Origin: Asterias rubens
Taxonomy: Eukaryota > Echinodermata > Asteroidea > Forcipulatida > Asteriidae
NCBI RefSeq assembly: GCF_902459465.1
Contig: NC_047076.1
Coordinates: 10,610,146 to 10,674,145 of the forward strand
Length of the DNA stretch: 64,000 nucleotides
Direction of reading: 5' to 3'
In this document: in pieces, positions 1-13,800 of the stretch
Numbering within the stretch: position 1 is the first letter of the stretch
Layout: every line of letters begins with the position of its first letter
Notes under the pieces: model-generated
The model's database searches: none
The model's input: only the letters and a program-made list of their open reading frames with translations
What the model was told of the DNA's origin: nothing
Made by a program: the position numbers and the translations under genes

Positions 1-3000
1 TACGCCCACAGAGGAATATTAGTCACCCTGGGCCCTGGGATAACGGAATTACTCTGCCCAATTACTTGAGTAGAAACCTGTACACAAATAAGAATAAAGA
101 ACACACGTTAAATCACTGAAAAAGTTGCAATGCTGGGGGAGTTTTGGATACTCTAGGTGGCAGCAGACTCAGGTATATACACTTTACTTGGAAAAGTGAG
201 CAGTCATTGGTGAAATAACGTCTACAGAAAGTTGATTTGGACCTACCTCAGAATAAGCGACGGGGAACTTATCGGGAAGAAGTGACTGCATGTATGGCAT
301 CTCAAGCACAGTAGCAGTAGCCATCGACGTAATCAAAACTTCGCTGTATTTGTTCTAAAGTAACAATCAGAATCAAAACCATCAACAACAACATCAAACA
401 ACAACAACAAGGACGACGACGACGACGACGACGACAACAACGATGACAACAGTCACAATAACACAGAAAAAGGGGGAAAAGAAGAAAAAAGAGCATTGCA
501 ATGAAGTTGCTTATGATTATACTAACCAACATGATCTCTAGTAATTATGCTAGAAATTGCTAATGAATTCATTTCACATTTTTACCATAGCATAAACTTT
601 CATTAGAATTTGAAAAATACTCTGTTATGATTTTATTGGAGTAGGGATAGCCATACTTGTACTCAAATCTGTGCTTGTGGCAACTTCCGTCTTTTTCCGG
701 AGTTACGTGAGCCTCGGTACATTAAGGTTTAGAATTGGGGTTCACGAGTCTCGTGATTATACTGAAGTCCGGTTCACATTACAGTGTTTTGTAGACAGAC
801 CTTAATAACTAGACTCAGTCTGAACTTATTCATCCAGGGTCAGGTCAACCCAGATTGGTTTGTTTTTTATTTGAATGTTTAGTTTGTTTGTTTGTCTTGT
901 TTTTTTTTTTTTTTTTTCAAGACTTACCAATTAATTTTGAGTAACGTGCTTTACTTTATTACCTCAAAGAATGTTTTCTCATACATCCTTGATTTGATTC
1001 GAACAAACGCACTGTCTTTATCTGCACCAGCACCACTGGGTGCTACGACCGTGCACGTGATTGCAACACAAAATGACGACTTTGTACTACATTCGATTGT
1101 CTGAACAGTTTGACTTTGGGGTATTGCTTCTGATGTTCCATCGTCGGCAGCCTGACGTCGCTTACGTGAACTGGTATCGTTGATGATAACTGGCTGCAGC
1201 TGAAAACATTCAAAACATTACCAAATATTACATTGGGATAAAGGTCAAAGCCCGTTTAAAAGAGGTTTGTGTGTAACTTGACTCTTTGAAAACACTTTTA
1301 ACCAGCAGGAACAATGGCAATCTGTGCCATTCTCTGTTTTGAACCACGAGGGCTTTGGGAATGATAGACCCCTTGGGAAAACCCGACGTGCTACGGAGAC
1401 GCTGAGGTCATGTACACGTATTGGCACAAACACTAAACAGCTATCATCCAATGATGTGCCTCGTTCGGCCTGAGTGAGGGCGCTTTTAGAGATTTTAATG
1501 TCATGAAGGGGGTAAATTATTTTCATCAAATCTTCAAACAAACAAAAATGTTACTTCACAAATGCGCTCAAAGTAATTTGATATCTAGATAAGGTATATA
1601 GGATAAACTAGCCTTAACGTCACACTTCGAGGCCAGGGAATTATGCCAGATATCTCTGCGTTTAGCCTACGTCCATCACCACCTTTGACCTCTTACATGG
1701 TCCTGAAGATTCGCAGTCAAACTCGACGTGCATGTGAATGTAAACCAGTTCATGTCTTTATCACTGTGGCTAAAAACATGGGAACCACTCACCTCCAAGT
1801 CATCAGGATTCACACCGCCCTCTACCGTGCATGCCTCTCCAGTTCCGAGATTGGCACTGATCAGATACAGTAAGTAATCCCCGTCGGCATCTACAAGTGG
1901 CCAGAAGATTTTAACTTCTGTTTCTCCAATCTCGCTTGGTCCAAGATTTCGAAGCTGGAATAATTTAAGTGCTTGTTGTGAGCGGTTTTGAAGTTATAAT
2001 GGGTCCATACAGATTAAAATTTGCCATCCCATACTTTCAATTTTGTCAACCTCCGAGTAAAACCAGTTAAACAAACTGTTTTCAGAAATTTCACCATAAC
2101 TAACTTTACAGAAATAGTATAGATTGACAGTTTTGTCGACATCTCCCGAGAGGACGTCAAAAAGGCAATTTCCTTAAGACATTATTTACTTACCATGTAC
2201 AAGTGTTGCACTTCTGGCCCAACCTCCTGCTCTGTTTCAGGCTCCTCTAATGACATAATTTGACTCTCATTTGGAAAGAAGAAAAGAACTTGCTGTGGTG
2301 CAGATATCCTGCATCATAGAAACAGGCTAATGTTATCTCAATTGTCAATTCATTCCTGACTAACTACAGTATAGTGCAAGAGAATTCTCAAATAATAATA
2401 TTAAATTAATAATGTGCCTGGCTTTTCTGAAACAGCCGATACATTTGAATTAGTTTGTGCCTGTCTTAAAGGAATGTACAACACGTACATTCAAAAGCCC
2501 GATGTAATTTTCGCCAACCAAATATATACTTATATTCTGTTTGTTTATTTGTTTTGGGATTTTTTGTTTCTTTGTTTGTTGATGGTTTGAAGACACAATA
2601 CATACCCAAAAAGTGATAGCTCAGCTGCTGCATATACTCCGACGGTAACATTAGCATAGTTGTCGCCACTGATGTTCCTCGGTTCATAGTTATAACTAAA
2701 GATTAAAATAAGAGTATCATTCACAGACAAATCAAAACAAATGAAGATTCCTTATAACATGTGACATTTGTTTCAACCAGCAACAATTATGTCTTGTTTC
2801 GCAATAAAAAGGCTCAAACTTATAATGATGGGTCGATTTCACAAAGCGATAAAATCCATCGTATGACAAATTTTCAGTACAACCATGGTGATTTATATTG
2901 TGACATCACACTTTACTTAGCAAATACGATTGATGTGCAGTTACGATCAATATAAAGCTCTTTGTGAATTTGGCCACAGGAATAAAAAAAAATCGTTTAA

Positions 3001-6000
3001 ACTTCTGGTGGCTTTTGTTGACTTGGCTTACCTATCCACAGACATCTCGATTGTAAACATAGAAGCAGCTCCTGACAATCCATCATTTCTTATAATCAGT
3101 CTAAAACTCACCTGGCAAAAACAAAAACAAGAACTGAAAATCAAAGCAAACCACAACCTCTGCAACATATTTTTAAAATTCCATCGATGAAGCAAAGGAC
3201 AAAACCTTAAACTGAATGTTCTGTTTTTCTTTAAGCAATAATTAAAAACAAAGTACGAATTTAAAGTTTTGTTCTTACTGTATGCTCCTCAGGAAGCGGG
3301 TTTCCAATGTCACATTCCACTTCTCCGGTGTTTTCATCCGCCAGACACTCTACGGATAAATCCTAAATTAAATATAAGCATTGTCAAATACCAATATTAT
3401 CGCTTGGTGTATCTCAACATATGCATACAATAACAAACCTTTGAAAATTTGAGCTCAATTGGTCATCGAAGTTGCAAGAAAATAATGAAGAAAAAAAAAC
3501 GCACTTGTGTGTGCTTTTAGATGCCGAAAAAATGTTTCAGGCCTTCATGTATACTTTTTTTGTGTACAAAATTACTTCCTTTTAAAACTAGTTACTTCAG
3601 ATGAGCCATTTCTATTCTACGTTACTTCAGAGGAGCCATTTCTATTTTTTTTTTTAAATATCCATCAAGAGGTCTCCAATGCTCGTTACCAAGTAAATTT
3701 GTATTTACCAACAGTGTCCAGTGCCTTTAAATTGAGGGTCTTATGTCGCATTTAAAAGAAAATTACATATTATAACAGGGAAGGCCAACCAGGGATGTTC
3801 TCTGAAATCCTTTGACAAAAATCAAGGCAAAACGCTGGCTTTATTACCGAAAATTTGAGCTAATTATTGAAGACAATCTATAAGGTTTACCTTGGAGATC
3901 CTTTGGAGTCTGGCGAATGCCGCACCCTCTGGTAGGACAGCTGTAAAGGAGCTTTCGTAAGCGTCTTCACCATAGTTCGTGACATCAACGTCGATGCTTA
4001 GCTCCCAGTCATCACCCAATGCCACATTATCAGTAGTGCTATTGGAAGAAAAAAAAAAGTTTTATACAATTTCAACACTTAAAGGGTAAATAATACCTCT
4101 GTAAATTAAGATTTCAGCCATGACATGAACCCCTATCTCACTGTGAATGAAGATTTCTTTAATAAAATATACCTGTAGACAATTCAGCTTCATTATAAGT
4201 TGTAACGTTTTTGAGACAAAGTGTGAATATCACAGAGCATAGTTTTCAGGAGACATGTTTTCATGCTAAATAATGTTCGTCTGTTGAGATTATTTTCGTA
4301 AAATTGTTTTACTCATTTCTCAAAAACTACAGCACCTCAGCAAGTAATTTTTTGAGGGAATCTTTCTATCAACTTAAAGGCAGTGGACACTATTGGTAAT
4401 TGTCAAAGACTAGTCTTCACAGTTGGTGTATCTCAACATATGCATAACATAACAAACCTGTGAAAATTTTAGCTCAATCGGTCATCGAACTTGCGAGATA
4501 ATAATGAAAGAAAAAACACCCTTGTCACACGAAGTTGTGTGCGTTTAGATGGTTGACTTCGAGACCTCAAGTTCTAAATCTGAGGTCTCGAAATCAAATT
4601 CGTTGAAAATTACTTCTTTCTCGAAAACTATGGCACTTCAGAGGGAGCCGTTTCTCACGATGTTTTATACCATCAACCTCTCCCCATTACCTCGTCACCA
4701 AGAAAGATTTTATGCTAATAATTATTTTGAGTAATTACCAACAGTGTCCACTGCCTTTAAACCGTGTAAGTTTAATGTCAATCTCTGGATCTTTACGTTT
4801 TGTGTTGTACAAACAGTACCTTAACCTTTTATAGTTACTTTAAAGGTTAAAGGTTAAAGGTTAAAGTTACCACATATGTAAGAACAGTCAAAAATCAAAG
4901 GAATTCAATAAATTCATGAATACTTTTTTGAACAAATTGAGTAGCCATGGTTTAAAAAAATACTAACGTTTTAGCGGTCAGCAGGAGGTCTGGAACACAC
5001 AAGTAATTCTTACATGTATTTTGTATCAACAGCTGTGTGTACAAAACAAAAGTATGATTAAGACATATGTATATTGGCAGTAGGATTCCGGCTGCTCGTC
5101 TTTATCTCTTTAAGTGTTAAATGATAGGTGTGCAAAGGTGTACATTGTTCAACACATTTGCCCTTTAACACAATGGCAACACCAGGGTTTATGGACACAA
5201 GTTTACTTGGTATACTTGGCACAAGTGAGCTTAAAAAAACAAACTTTTCATTGTCCTGGTTCTAATTTAAATTTTTGTAAAACAATACCAAGTTTATAAG
5301 CAACATTTAAAGTAACGATTTAATAATAAATGTACAGATAAAACTTAATATACTTGTAAGTGTTATGTGTTATTTTACGAGACAACATGTGGCATAATAG
5401 AACAAAAAGGAGCCACACAAAAAGTAGACTTAACAGAACTACAGTGCAAAGTTCTACATGAACGTCTGCTTATAATTATTATCAGGCTCATATTGTCATA
5501 TTATGTTTGAATATTTATCATCAGAGAAATCCAACTCACGGGTTCCACAAGAACAGGCACTGGAAGCTCATTTAGAATTGGTTGCACTTCTGAGGTAACA
5601 GGATCCATGGGGTTAGTCATCGAAGAAGCAAGTTCATAGGTTAGACGAACACTTATAGGGAAGTTCTTCTCTTGAATAACAATCTAAAGATAGTACAAAA
5701 TCATTACTGAGGCGCTCAGTTGCAGAGTGAAAAAAATGAGTTTATCATCAAATAACGAAAACAGATAAACAAACTCTTACCTTGACATAGGCTAGATGTT
5801 TCTGACACTTGAAGCTGTCATCTTTAATGAGTTGAATTGTTCGAGTAAGCTTTGATGACTCCAAATTGTTTTCCTGAACGAATGCTGCTCGATCGGTGGT
5901 CGTTAAACTTACGTCTAATTCTAGACTGTACTGAACATCTGAAGAAAGGCAATGAGGTTTGACCTTTATCGATAAACACTATTCAAAGATTTGGTCACTT

Positions 6001-7038
6001 GCATAATAAATGTGCTGGTATAGCGCTTTTCCAAAGAACATGATCATAGCGTTTTACAACGAAACAATAATAATTAGTTCTTAGAATCTTACAGCGCAGA
6101 TAAATCAAGAAGCTTTTTTTTTTTTTTTTTTCCTTTACGCATTATTATCCCTTTTCAACAACCTTCTTTTTTAGATAGACTTGTAGACAGGTTGTTAAAT
6201 GTTTGTCTTGATGAAAGGGTTCCAACTCTCTCGCGACACTGGCGATGTTCTCATGAGACTGCTGAACCCTGCTAGGTGGGGGAACCAGCAGCCTCGCGCG
6301 GGAGCAGTGATCTTGCGAGAACAGTCTTCAATGGCGGGGAGCTAGCTACTGATGAGTGTTAACGCTACCACGACATTAACGACTTGCCACAAGTCTAAGT
6401 AGGCAGTTTCTGGTGAGTATACAATTTAAAGGTGTTTAAATTATCGCTAAGGGGTAACTCCAACACAAGACTGTTAAACGATTTTCTCAGCTTACCGATA
6501 TTGCCTGGTATTCCCATCCCTCTTGTTGAGAAACATGCAGTCACATTGAAGCTAGAATGAACATCAGAGTAAAAATTCAGTTAAACATTTTAACATACAG
6601 GGATTCAGCCTTCGAAAAGAACTCTGCTAAGGTCGAAACTACATGTTTCTTTGTGTTGTCACCTAGCCTTCGAGGGAGACTCTGCTAGGGTCGAAACGTC
6701 AGACTAATAAACGATAGGTCCTTTTGGTTTGAAAGCAGTTTGTAACAGCTAAGTCTATTTTCTTAAAATTGAAGTAAACTTACCTCGTTGCCATTCTCCC
6801 TATTGGTAATCTGTAATCTTTGACATCAAGATTAATCTGTTCTGGTTCAAAACTCAATGTTTTCTGAACTTTTACAATCGGTCGTGCCCTGAATGAAATA
6901 TAAAAAGAGGAAGATTCAAATATTGTACGATCATGTGTACCAATGTTGCTTTTATATTCTTCGACTTGGAGTTATATCGACAACTTCAAAAATGAGAAAA
7001 GAGAGAAGAATTTTGATTAGTACAAGAATGGCGCATAC

Positions 7039-7069
<31 letters not shown>

Positions 7070-7801
7070 ATGCAAAGATCCAGAAGGGTTTCTTAATTTA
7101 CCTGACAAGCACAGCGGTAGACGATGCAGACGCTCCAACCATCATATCTGTAAAAGACAAAAAGTCAGTACCTTTCTACTTATAAAGCATTTAAACATCG
7201 TTTAAATCATGAGGTTTTAAAATAATGATGGCACAATACAAATAAGTAAGGTAATATTGACCAGTCATAATTAAGGTAAGTTTTAGCGCTTTGTGAATCG
7301 AGCGAGAATTAGAGGCGGAATTCCGTATTTCGTTTTGGGATATTTTAAAATGCATTGTATTTGTTTTTGGATAAAACTGTGATTCATTTTGAATTGTACA
7401 TAATACTCACCTTTGTATTCGTTACCATCCATGTCCATCCCACCCGTTAGTGACGTTCCAAATGATTTTATATTCAAGCCGAAATCAGACGGTCGTAAGA
7501 TCTAGGCAAGATAAAAAAGGCTCTTTAAGAAGCAATTCAATTAAATAGTTTTTGCCTCTGGGTCATTACGGAAGCTATTATGTGATCGGGTGAAGCTGAT
7601 TCAACGCTACAGCTGAAGGTTATGGTAACTTAGTGGAATGGTACAATAATTGACGAAATCAACAAATCCCGTGAATGTTAATATCAGTATGTGTCATAAA
7701 AAAAAAGCTAATTTTAACATAATTTAAAGATGGAAGTTTGAAAACTTAAAAAATTGTTGTAAAATCTTTTAAAATTTAGAGAGGGTCCTGTCTGAATTTA
7801 T

Positions 7802-7834
<33 letters not shown>

Positions 7835-10800
7835 ATCACTATTATTATAAAGTTTTGTTCGCGTTTGTCATAACTTAAAAAACATTGACGAAAGAAACAG
7901 TCACGCTATTAAAATGAATATATAAATGGTTTGTGAAAAAAGACAAATAACTCGGATGAGATTTGAACCTACGATCTTTGCAAATGTCGGCCTCGAATCC
8001 CACCCGAGTGATTTGCCGGTGGATCATATTTTTACAAAACAGGGGAAAGTAGGCTACTAAGTACTTACACAACAGCAAAACTAACATCTAGATCCAATTA
8101 CTATGGTTTTTTTATTGGTTTTTTTTAGTATTAATTATTAAGAATTAGTGTTTACAGGAAATGTTTAATTGATTTTATCGCCTATTGTTCTACCTGGGAG
8201 ACAGTCTGCTTTATTCCCTTTCGCCGCCCCTGATAGATGTAGACGATTCCGTCATCGGCATACGGAGCTCCAACGGCAATATCTAAAGACAAGAAATCAA
8301 AAATTATAATTGTTTTGGAGAATATAAAGTGGCTCTGATGGAAGAGAGAAACAAATTATTGTGTATATTTTTTTCACATGCATCTAAGCTGTACAAAAAC
8401 TGGAATATAATGTCCGAGAAACATATGTTTGAGTTACCATTGAAATCGTCGTAGTTGATGTCTCCTAGTGCAGCAATACTGAATCCAAATTGACCTCCCG
8501 GGTGGGTACCAGTCAATGTGTCAGTTTCCGTGAATTTACCCTGAGGAAAATCAAAGAGAACGTTTTCGAGAGTGCACAGAAGATAATAATGTACTAACAT
8601 CCGTCACCCAGTGACGCTCAAGGTGCTTAAAGGCAGTGGACACTATTGGTAATTACTCAAAATAATTATTAGAATAAAACCTTAATTGGTAACAAGTAAT
8701 GGGGAGAGGTTGATAGAATAAAACATTGTGAGAAACGGCTCCCTCTGAAGTGCCATAGTTTTCGAGAAAGAAGTAGTTTTCCACGAATTTGATTTCGACA
8801 CCTCAGATTTAGAACTTGAGCTCTCGAAATCAACCATCTAAACGCACACAACTTCGTGTTACTAGGGTGTTTTTTATTTCTTTATAATCTCGCATGTTCG
8901 ATGACCGATTGAGCTCAAGTTTCCACTGGTTTGTTATTTTATGCATGTTGACAATTACCTATAATGTCTACTGCCTTTAAAATCATTCAGTATTTTCTTC
9001 CAATGATTTGTGGAGTTATACTTGTGTTTGAAGTTTGAGAACTAATCATTCACATTAAATAGCAACATGAAATGTAATGCTAATGTTACAATCAATTTGT
9101 GACTAAATTAAACAAATTAGTAAGTAACTTGGCTTTAATTTACTTTATATATACTTACCAGTGCATTTTGGCAGTAAACGTGCACTTGGCCGACTTCCCA
9201 TCTTTCAATTAGATTATCTGGATCCACATACATAGGCGCTCCGATAATCAAATCGTCAAATCTATCAATAACAAATAAAATCAATCAAATTCAACATATC
9301 AATTTTTTTTTCAATAAACATGAAATTATTGAAAAAACAGTTTTAAAGGAAATGCTATATTTCTTAGAGACTTATAGGTAACTTCACTTAGAAAGGAAGG
9401 CACCCCCATGTGCGTAGAAACACCTCTTGCAAATTACATTATATGCTTGCTTCCAACAGGTTTAATCATTCCACTAAAGCCAAGAGTTAATCAATATTGT
9501 AACAATAATAGTCCAATATTGGCTTAGAAAAATGTTTTGTATGTCGTCATAATGGAATGTTGATTCATCTGATAAATGTTTCGTATGGATTCGGTATGTA
9601 TGCCTACCTGTACATAGAACTTGAAAGAATAACTGTAGTGTTGGAAGGGCTTTATCTGTTGTATTGTTTATTTGTTATGGTGTTGGATGTGGGTTTTTTC
9701 ACCACAAGCAACCATTTAGTCTTTCTACTCTTAATACAATAAGTGCATTTTCATCATGAGAAATGCAATTGCTCCGGTTGCCTGTATAACTTTTGGCGCC
9801 CTGTTGTGACAAAAAAAAGACTGTTGTTAAAATACATGAATACAAACCCGTCATTGTTGACATCTGTGGCGACTAAAGCATGACCGAAGTAGGCAGCAAC
9901 CTGCGACCCAAAAATTTCAATATCAGTATCAGTCAAGTCCTCGTTCAATACTGACACCTGCATCAGAAAATAAGACACGGCAAGGTGTTAATATCGTAAA
10001 ACCCATGGGTCAAATAAATTGACTCGGGTTAAGGGTTCCACAGGAGGCTTGATTCAATCCGGGTAAGGCTGACCCCCGTAGTATAATTTAAACACAAATT
10101 GTGCGTAATGTTGACACGTTTCCTGGTCAAAATGGTCCTGTAGCATGCAGTGCAGTTGTTGCCTCTATAAGTTGGCTGTATAAGTTGCCTCGTGTGACAA
10201 GGCCCTTAGGGTAAAACCATAATACAAAACAATTGAATGACCAATTAACAAATTTAATTCTTATGAAACCATACAACATTTATTTGAACAGTTTTCTTAC
10301 CCGTCCAAGCAGTCCCTTACCGCGGGGTGCACTCGCGGCATACACCCCAGTCGGGCCGAATCTACCAGTGACGACAGAGTAACCGCGATAGAAATTATCA
10401 AATGATAATTCACGTTCTGGGGTGAATTGCACATCTGGTGAGTTGAGGGCGACAGATATCACTTGGCCTGTTGACAAAAGAACAAGATGTTAGGTATAAC
10501 CTTAGAGACACTGGACACATTTGGCAATTGTCACAGTCTTTGTTTAAAAACAGTTAAAGTAACGTTGTACTTTTTGTGGTAGTAAAACTGCAGGGGTAAT
10601 AATAATAATATTGTTTTACCTTGGAAGTAGAAGCTTCCGGGCCCACCAAGAATTAATTGAAGATCCTGAAATGTCAGAAGAGATAACATATATTTAAGTT
10701 TTAAGAAGTCGTCATCCTAAACAAATTGGTTTCCTATACAGTTCTTCAATTCAGTTCAACTCAATTCAATACTCTTGCTACAGTATAAATCGATGCAGAG

Positions 10801-13800
10801 ATGTTTTAGAGCATCGAATTCAAGTTCAGATAGTTAAGTCATCGAAGTGTGTGTTCGAATCCCGGTCATGACACTTATGTCCTTTTAGCAAGATGATTTA
10901 CTATAATTGCTTCTCTCCACCTAGGATATAATTGAGTACCTGCGAGGGTAGAGTTGATATTTTTGCGTATGAAAAAAAAAAACCTGGAGCGCCACTGTAT
11001 TTTAGGGCTGTATCCCCATGGGGCTGAGAAAGATTAAAGGAATGGTATGGCCCAACGACCAGGTCACTCTAAATGTAAAGCGCATTGAGATGATAATAGT
11101 GAGAAATGCGCTGAATAAGACCTAAGTTATTTTTTTTGATTGTTGATTAGAGGCGAAGGAAACTTACCTCTGTGACAGCTGCACTGAATCCAGCTTCACA
11201 TGCACTTATTTTATGAACCCCCGGCTCAGATGGATCTAATATTCACAACAGGTGAGAACAATTTTATGGAATGTGTAGAAAATGTACTTGTGTATGCAAG
11301 TGTACCCTAAACAATGCTAACAGCTGCTCCTTATAAGGTGCTACAAGATTAAAACAAAACTTAAAAAAATAAACGAAAATGCGATATCGGTGCTCGTCTC
11401 TGACAAACATGTTATGTCTGTTTCTATACAAACAATTAAAGATTTTTCTTTTTTTTTCTTCCACTTTCATCGTTTGCAACCAAGGTGCAGTTTGTGTCAT
11501 CGTAAGACCCAACTCCCAAGGTCATTTCATTTCCAGAACACACAATTATTTCAACTGACTTTTTATCAGATGTCGGAAAGCTAAGATCGTGATTTTTTAA
11601 TTTATTTTTTAGATTCACTTGTTCCAATAAGTGACGTAATATAATACATTTGCCTCACATATAATTCCTCCGAACCCACACAACAACAACATCTATACCC
11701 GTACCTACCTATGCACGGCGTAAACTCCTGGATGTCACTGAAGTTGTTGGTCGCAGTGAAACATGCACCATTGGGATACCGTCGAGAGTCTGGAGACGCA
11801 AAGTTGGTTACCGACCATACTCTCCGTGGAGCACATGCCTAAACATAATTATTATATAATATATTATTAAAACATTTAATGTTGTTGTTCATTCTTAATA
11901 CTTCCGGGTAAGGTCTGACTTGTATCCGAGTCCCATTTCGGCCTGGGCCATTTTCAGGGTCAAGAGGACCGGAATCTGTGTCAAATTTCCCAGTAATGGC
12001 TCAACTGACGCAAAATCCGAAATAAAATCCAAATTCTAACCACTTTCACGGTTAGCTTGACCCAAAATGGGTCAGTTCCACCAGCAGGGATCTATACTAC
12101 GCTCAATTCCTCACCTTTAACAATTTATTTACTTTTGAAAGAATTATAATTCCCTTTTAAACCTTTTTAAAGACATTTCTTTTAACAAACTAAATAGCTT
12201 GAAACTACTCGTACCACCACGACACCATCAGGACCAGAGCTTTGTAACGTCGCTCCAAAAAACTGATGTGACTTGCTACCAACTTGTTGCCCGGCTTCGT
12301 TCATAGGATGACCTTATAGGAAGATAAAACAAAATCGTGAATGTTGTAATGAGTCTAGCTATAAACTGGTCTTGGCTCAAGACGTTTAATCAGTGTAATC
12401 TTGTTTTATTTCCTATGTATATGGTTGATTTGAATGCCGAATAAAGTATAAGAATAATAATAACAAAGTGTGTAGCGAACCTGTGGTGTCAAAATCAATC
12501 TGTTGACAGTCTCCGGCCGATACAGGGCAACGGTAGACGGCACCTCCTTTATTCACGTCGGGTTGGGAGGTTTGGGCTCTCGGTGCCCCAACTAATAGCC
12601 TGTGATAAGAACATCAAAACCAAGCGTATAATTACTATCAAACACCAAAGATCTGGTGAACAACTAAACCTTGACTGCCGGTGTGGCAGGATAATCTAGT
12701 TTGTTGTGTTAACATTTATCCTTCGAGAAAGACCGTGCTAAAGGGGCGAAACGTCAGGCAATTACCGTTTTTTGATTTATTATTGTCAAAACTCTTTTAT
12801 AATGGTTGTTTCTTTCCTTGCCCCTTTTAAACGAAAAATTGTGCATTTTTTTGTTGTTGTTTTGTGTGGTTAATGTCTACCTATTCTTAATTATATACAT
12901 ACATTTTTACCTATATCTTGAAAAAGTAATAATCGAAAACGTACTCGTCGGCCTGATTGGCCACGAATGCAGTAAATAAATAAACCAGACTAATAATTTT
13001 ATGAGCGACGTTCCTTTTTGGTTTGGCAAAACATTATAGTCTTTGATGAAGAATAGTTGCTTGGCAGTACTTCATGCAGGATGTTCCGTAATAAAATATT
13101 ATACCACAAGAAATGGCAACATGTTGTTAAATTGTTCTCGAATTTGCTTCACAGCTTGATAACCTCACAGCCTTTCAATGCTGCCTGTTCCATTCAGTGT
13201 TGATTTATTTCTCTCTAATAATAGAGAGTTCAACTGGCCTAACCCTACATTTGTATAGGCCCCTACCTACTAATAACAACAATCTAAAGTTGTGTTGCTT
13301 ATCGACAAGGAAGTGCAGTTTTCATAGCCAATATGAGTGAATATTATGCTATTGTGTTTTAACGGTCACTGTACAAACAGTGGGTGCATAATAATATGAG
13401 TCAGTGTAATAAACATTATGATAACAACTTCAAAGTGAAATTCAGACTGTTAGCTTATTCATGGTTTGTATAGGGAAGCGTACTATAAACGTAAGCGCAC
13501 TATATTTATCACTATATAACTCCTATGAGCAAAATTATGTATGACACGTGACGCATGTTCAACCAATTAAAAAAACGAGGATCTATAAGTGGCTTGTGCG
13601 GTACATAAATATAACAATTGGCTATATTCAAAAACATTTGATCTGTATTTATAGACTTGTAGGGGGATCAACTGCCACTCAACTGAAAACTATTTATTAT
13701 CATGATATAATTTTGCAACAACAAGATCAGTTTGTGTCAACAACCTTTGGGCTCACCTCTAATTTCCTTTTTCAACTTTGAGAAAGAGAGAGAAATTATT

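Noticed and set aside
302-532. Cysteine- and arginine-rich 76-aa minus-strand reading frame
   Set aside because: Its composition comes from a GAC/AAC microsatellite; the true integrin exon (247-354) is read in another frame.
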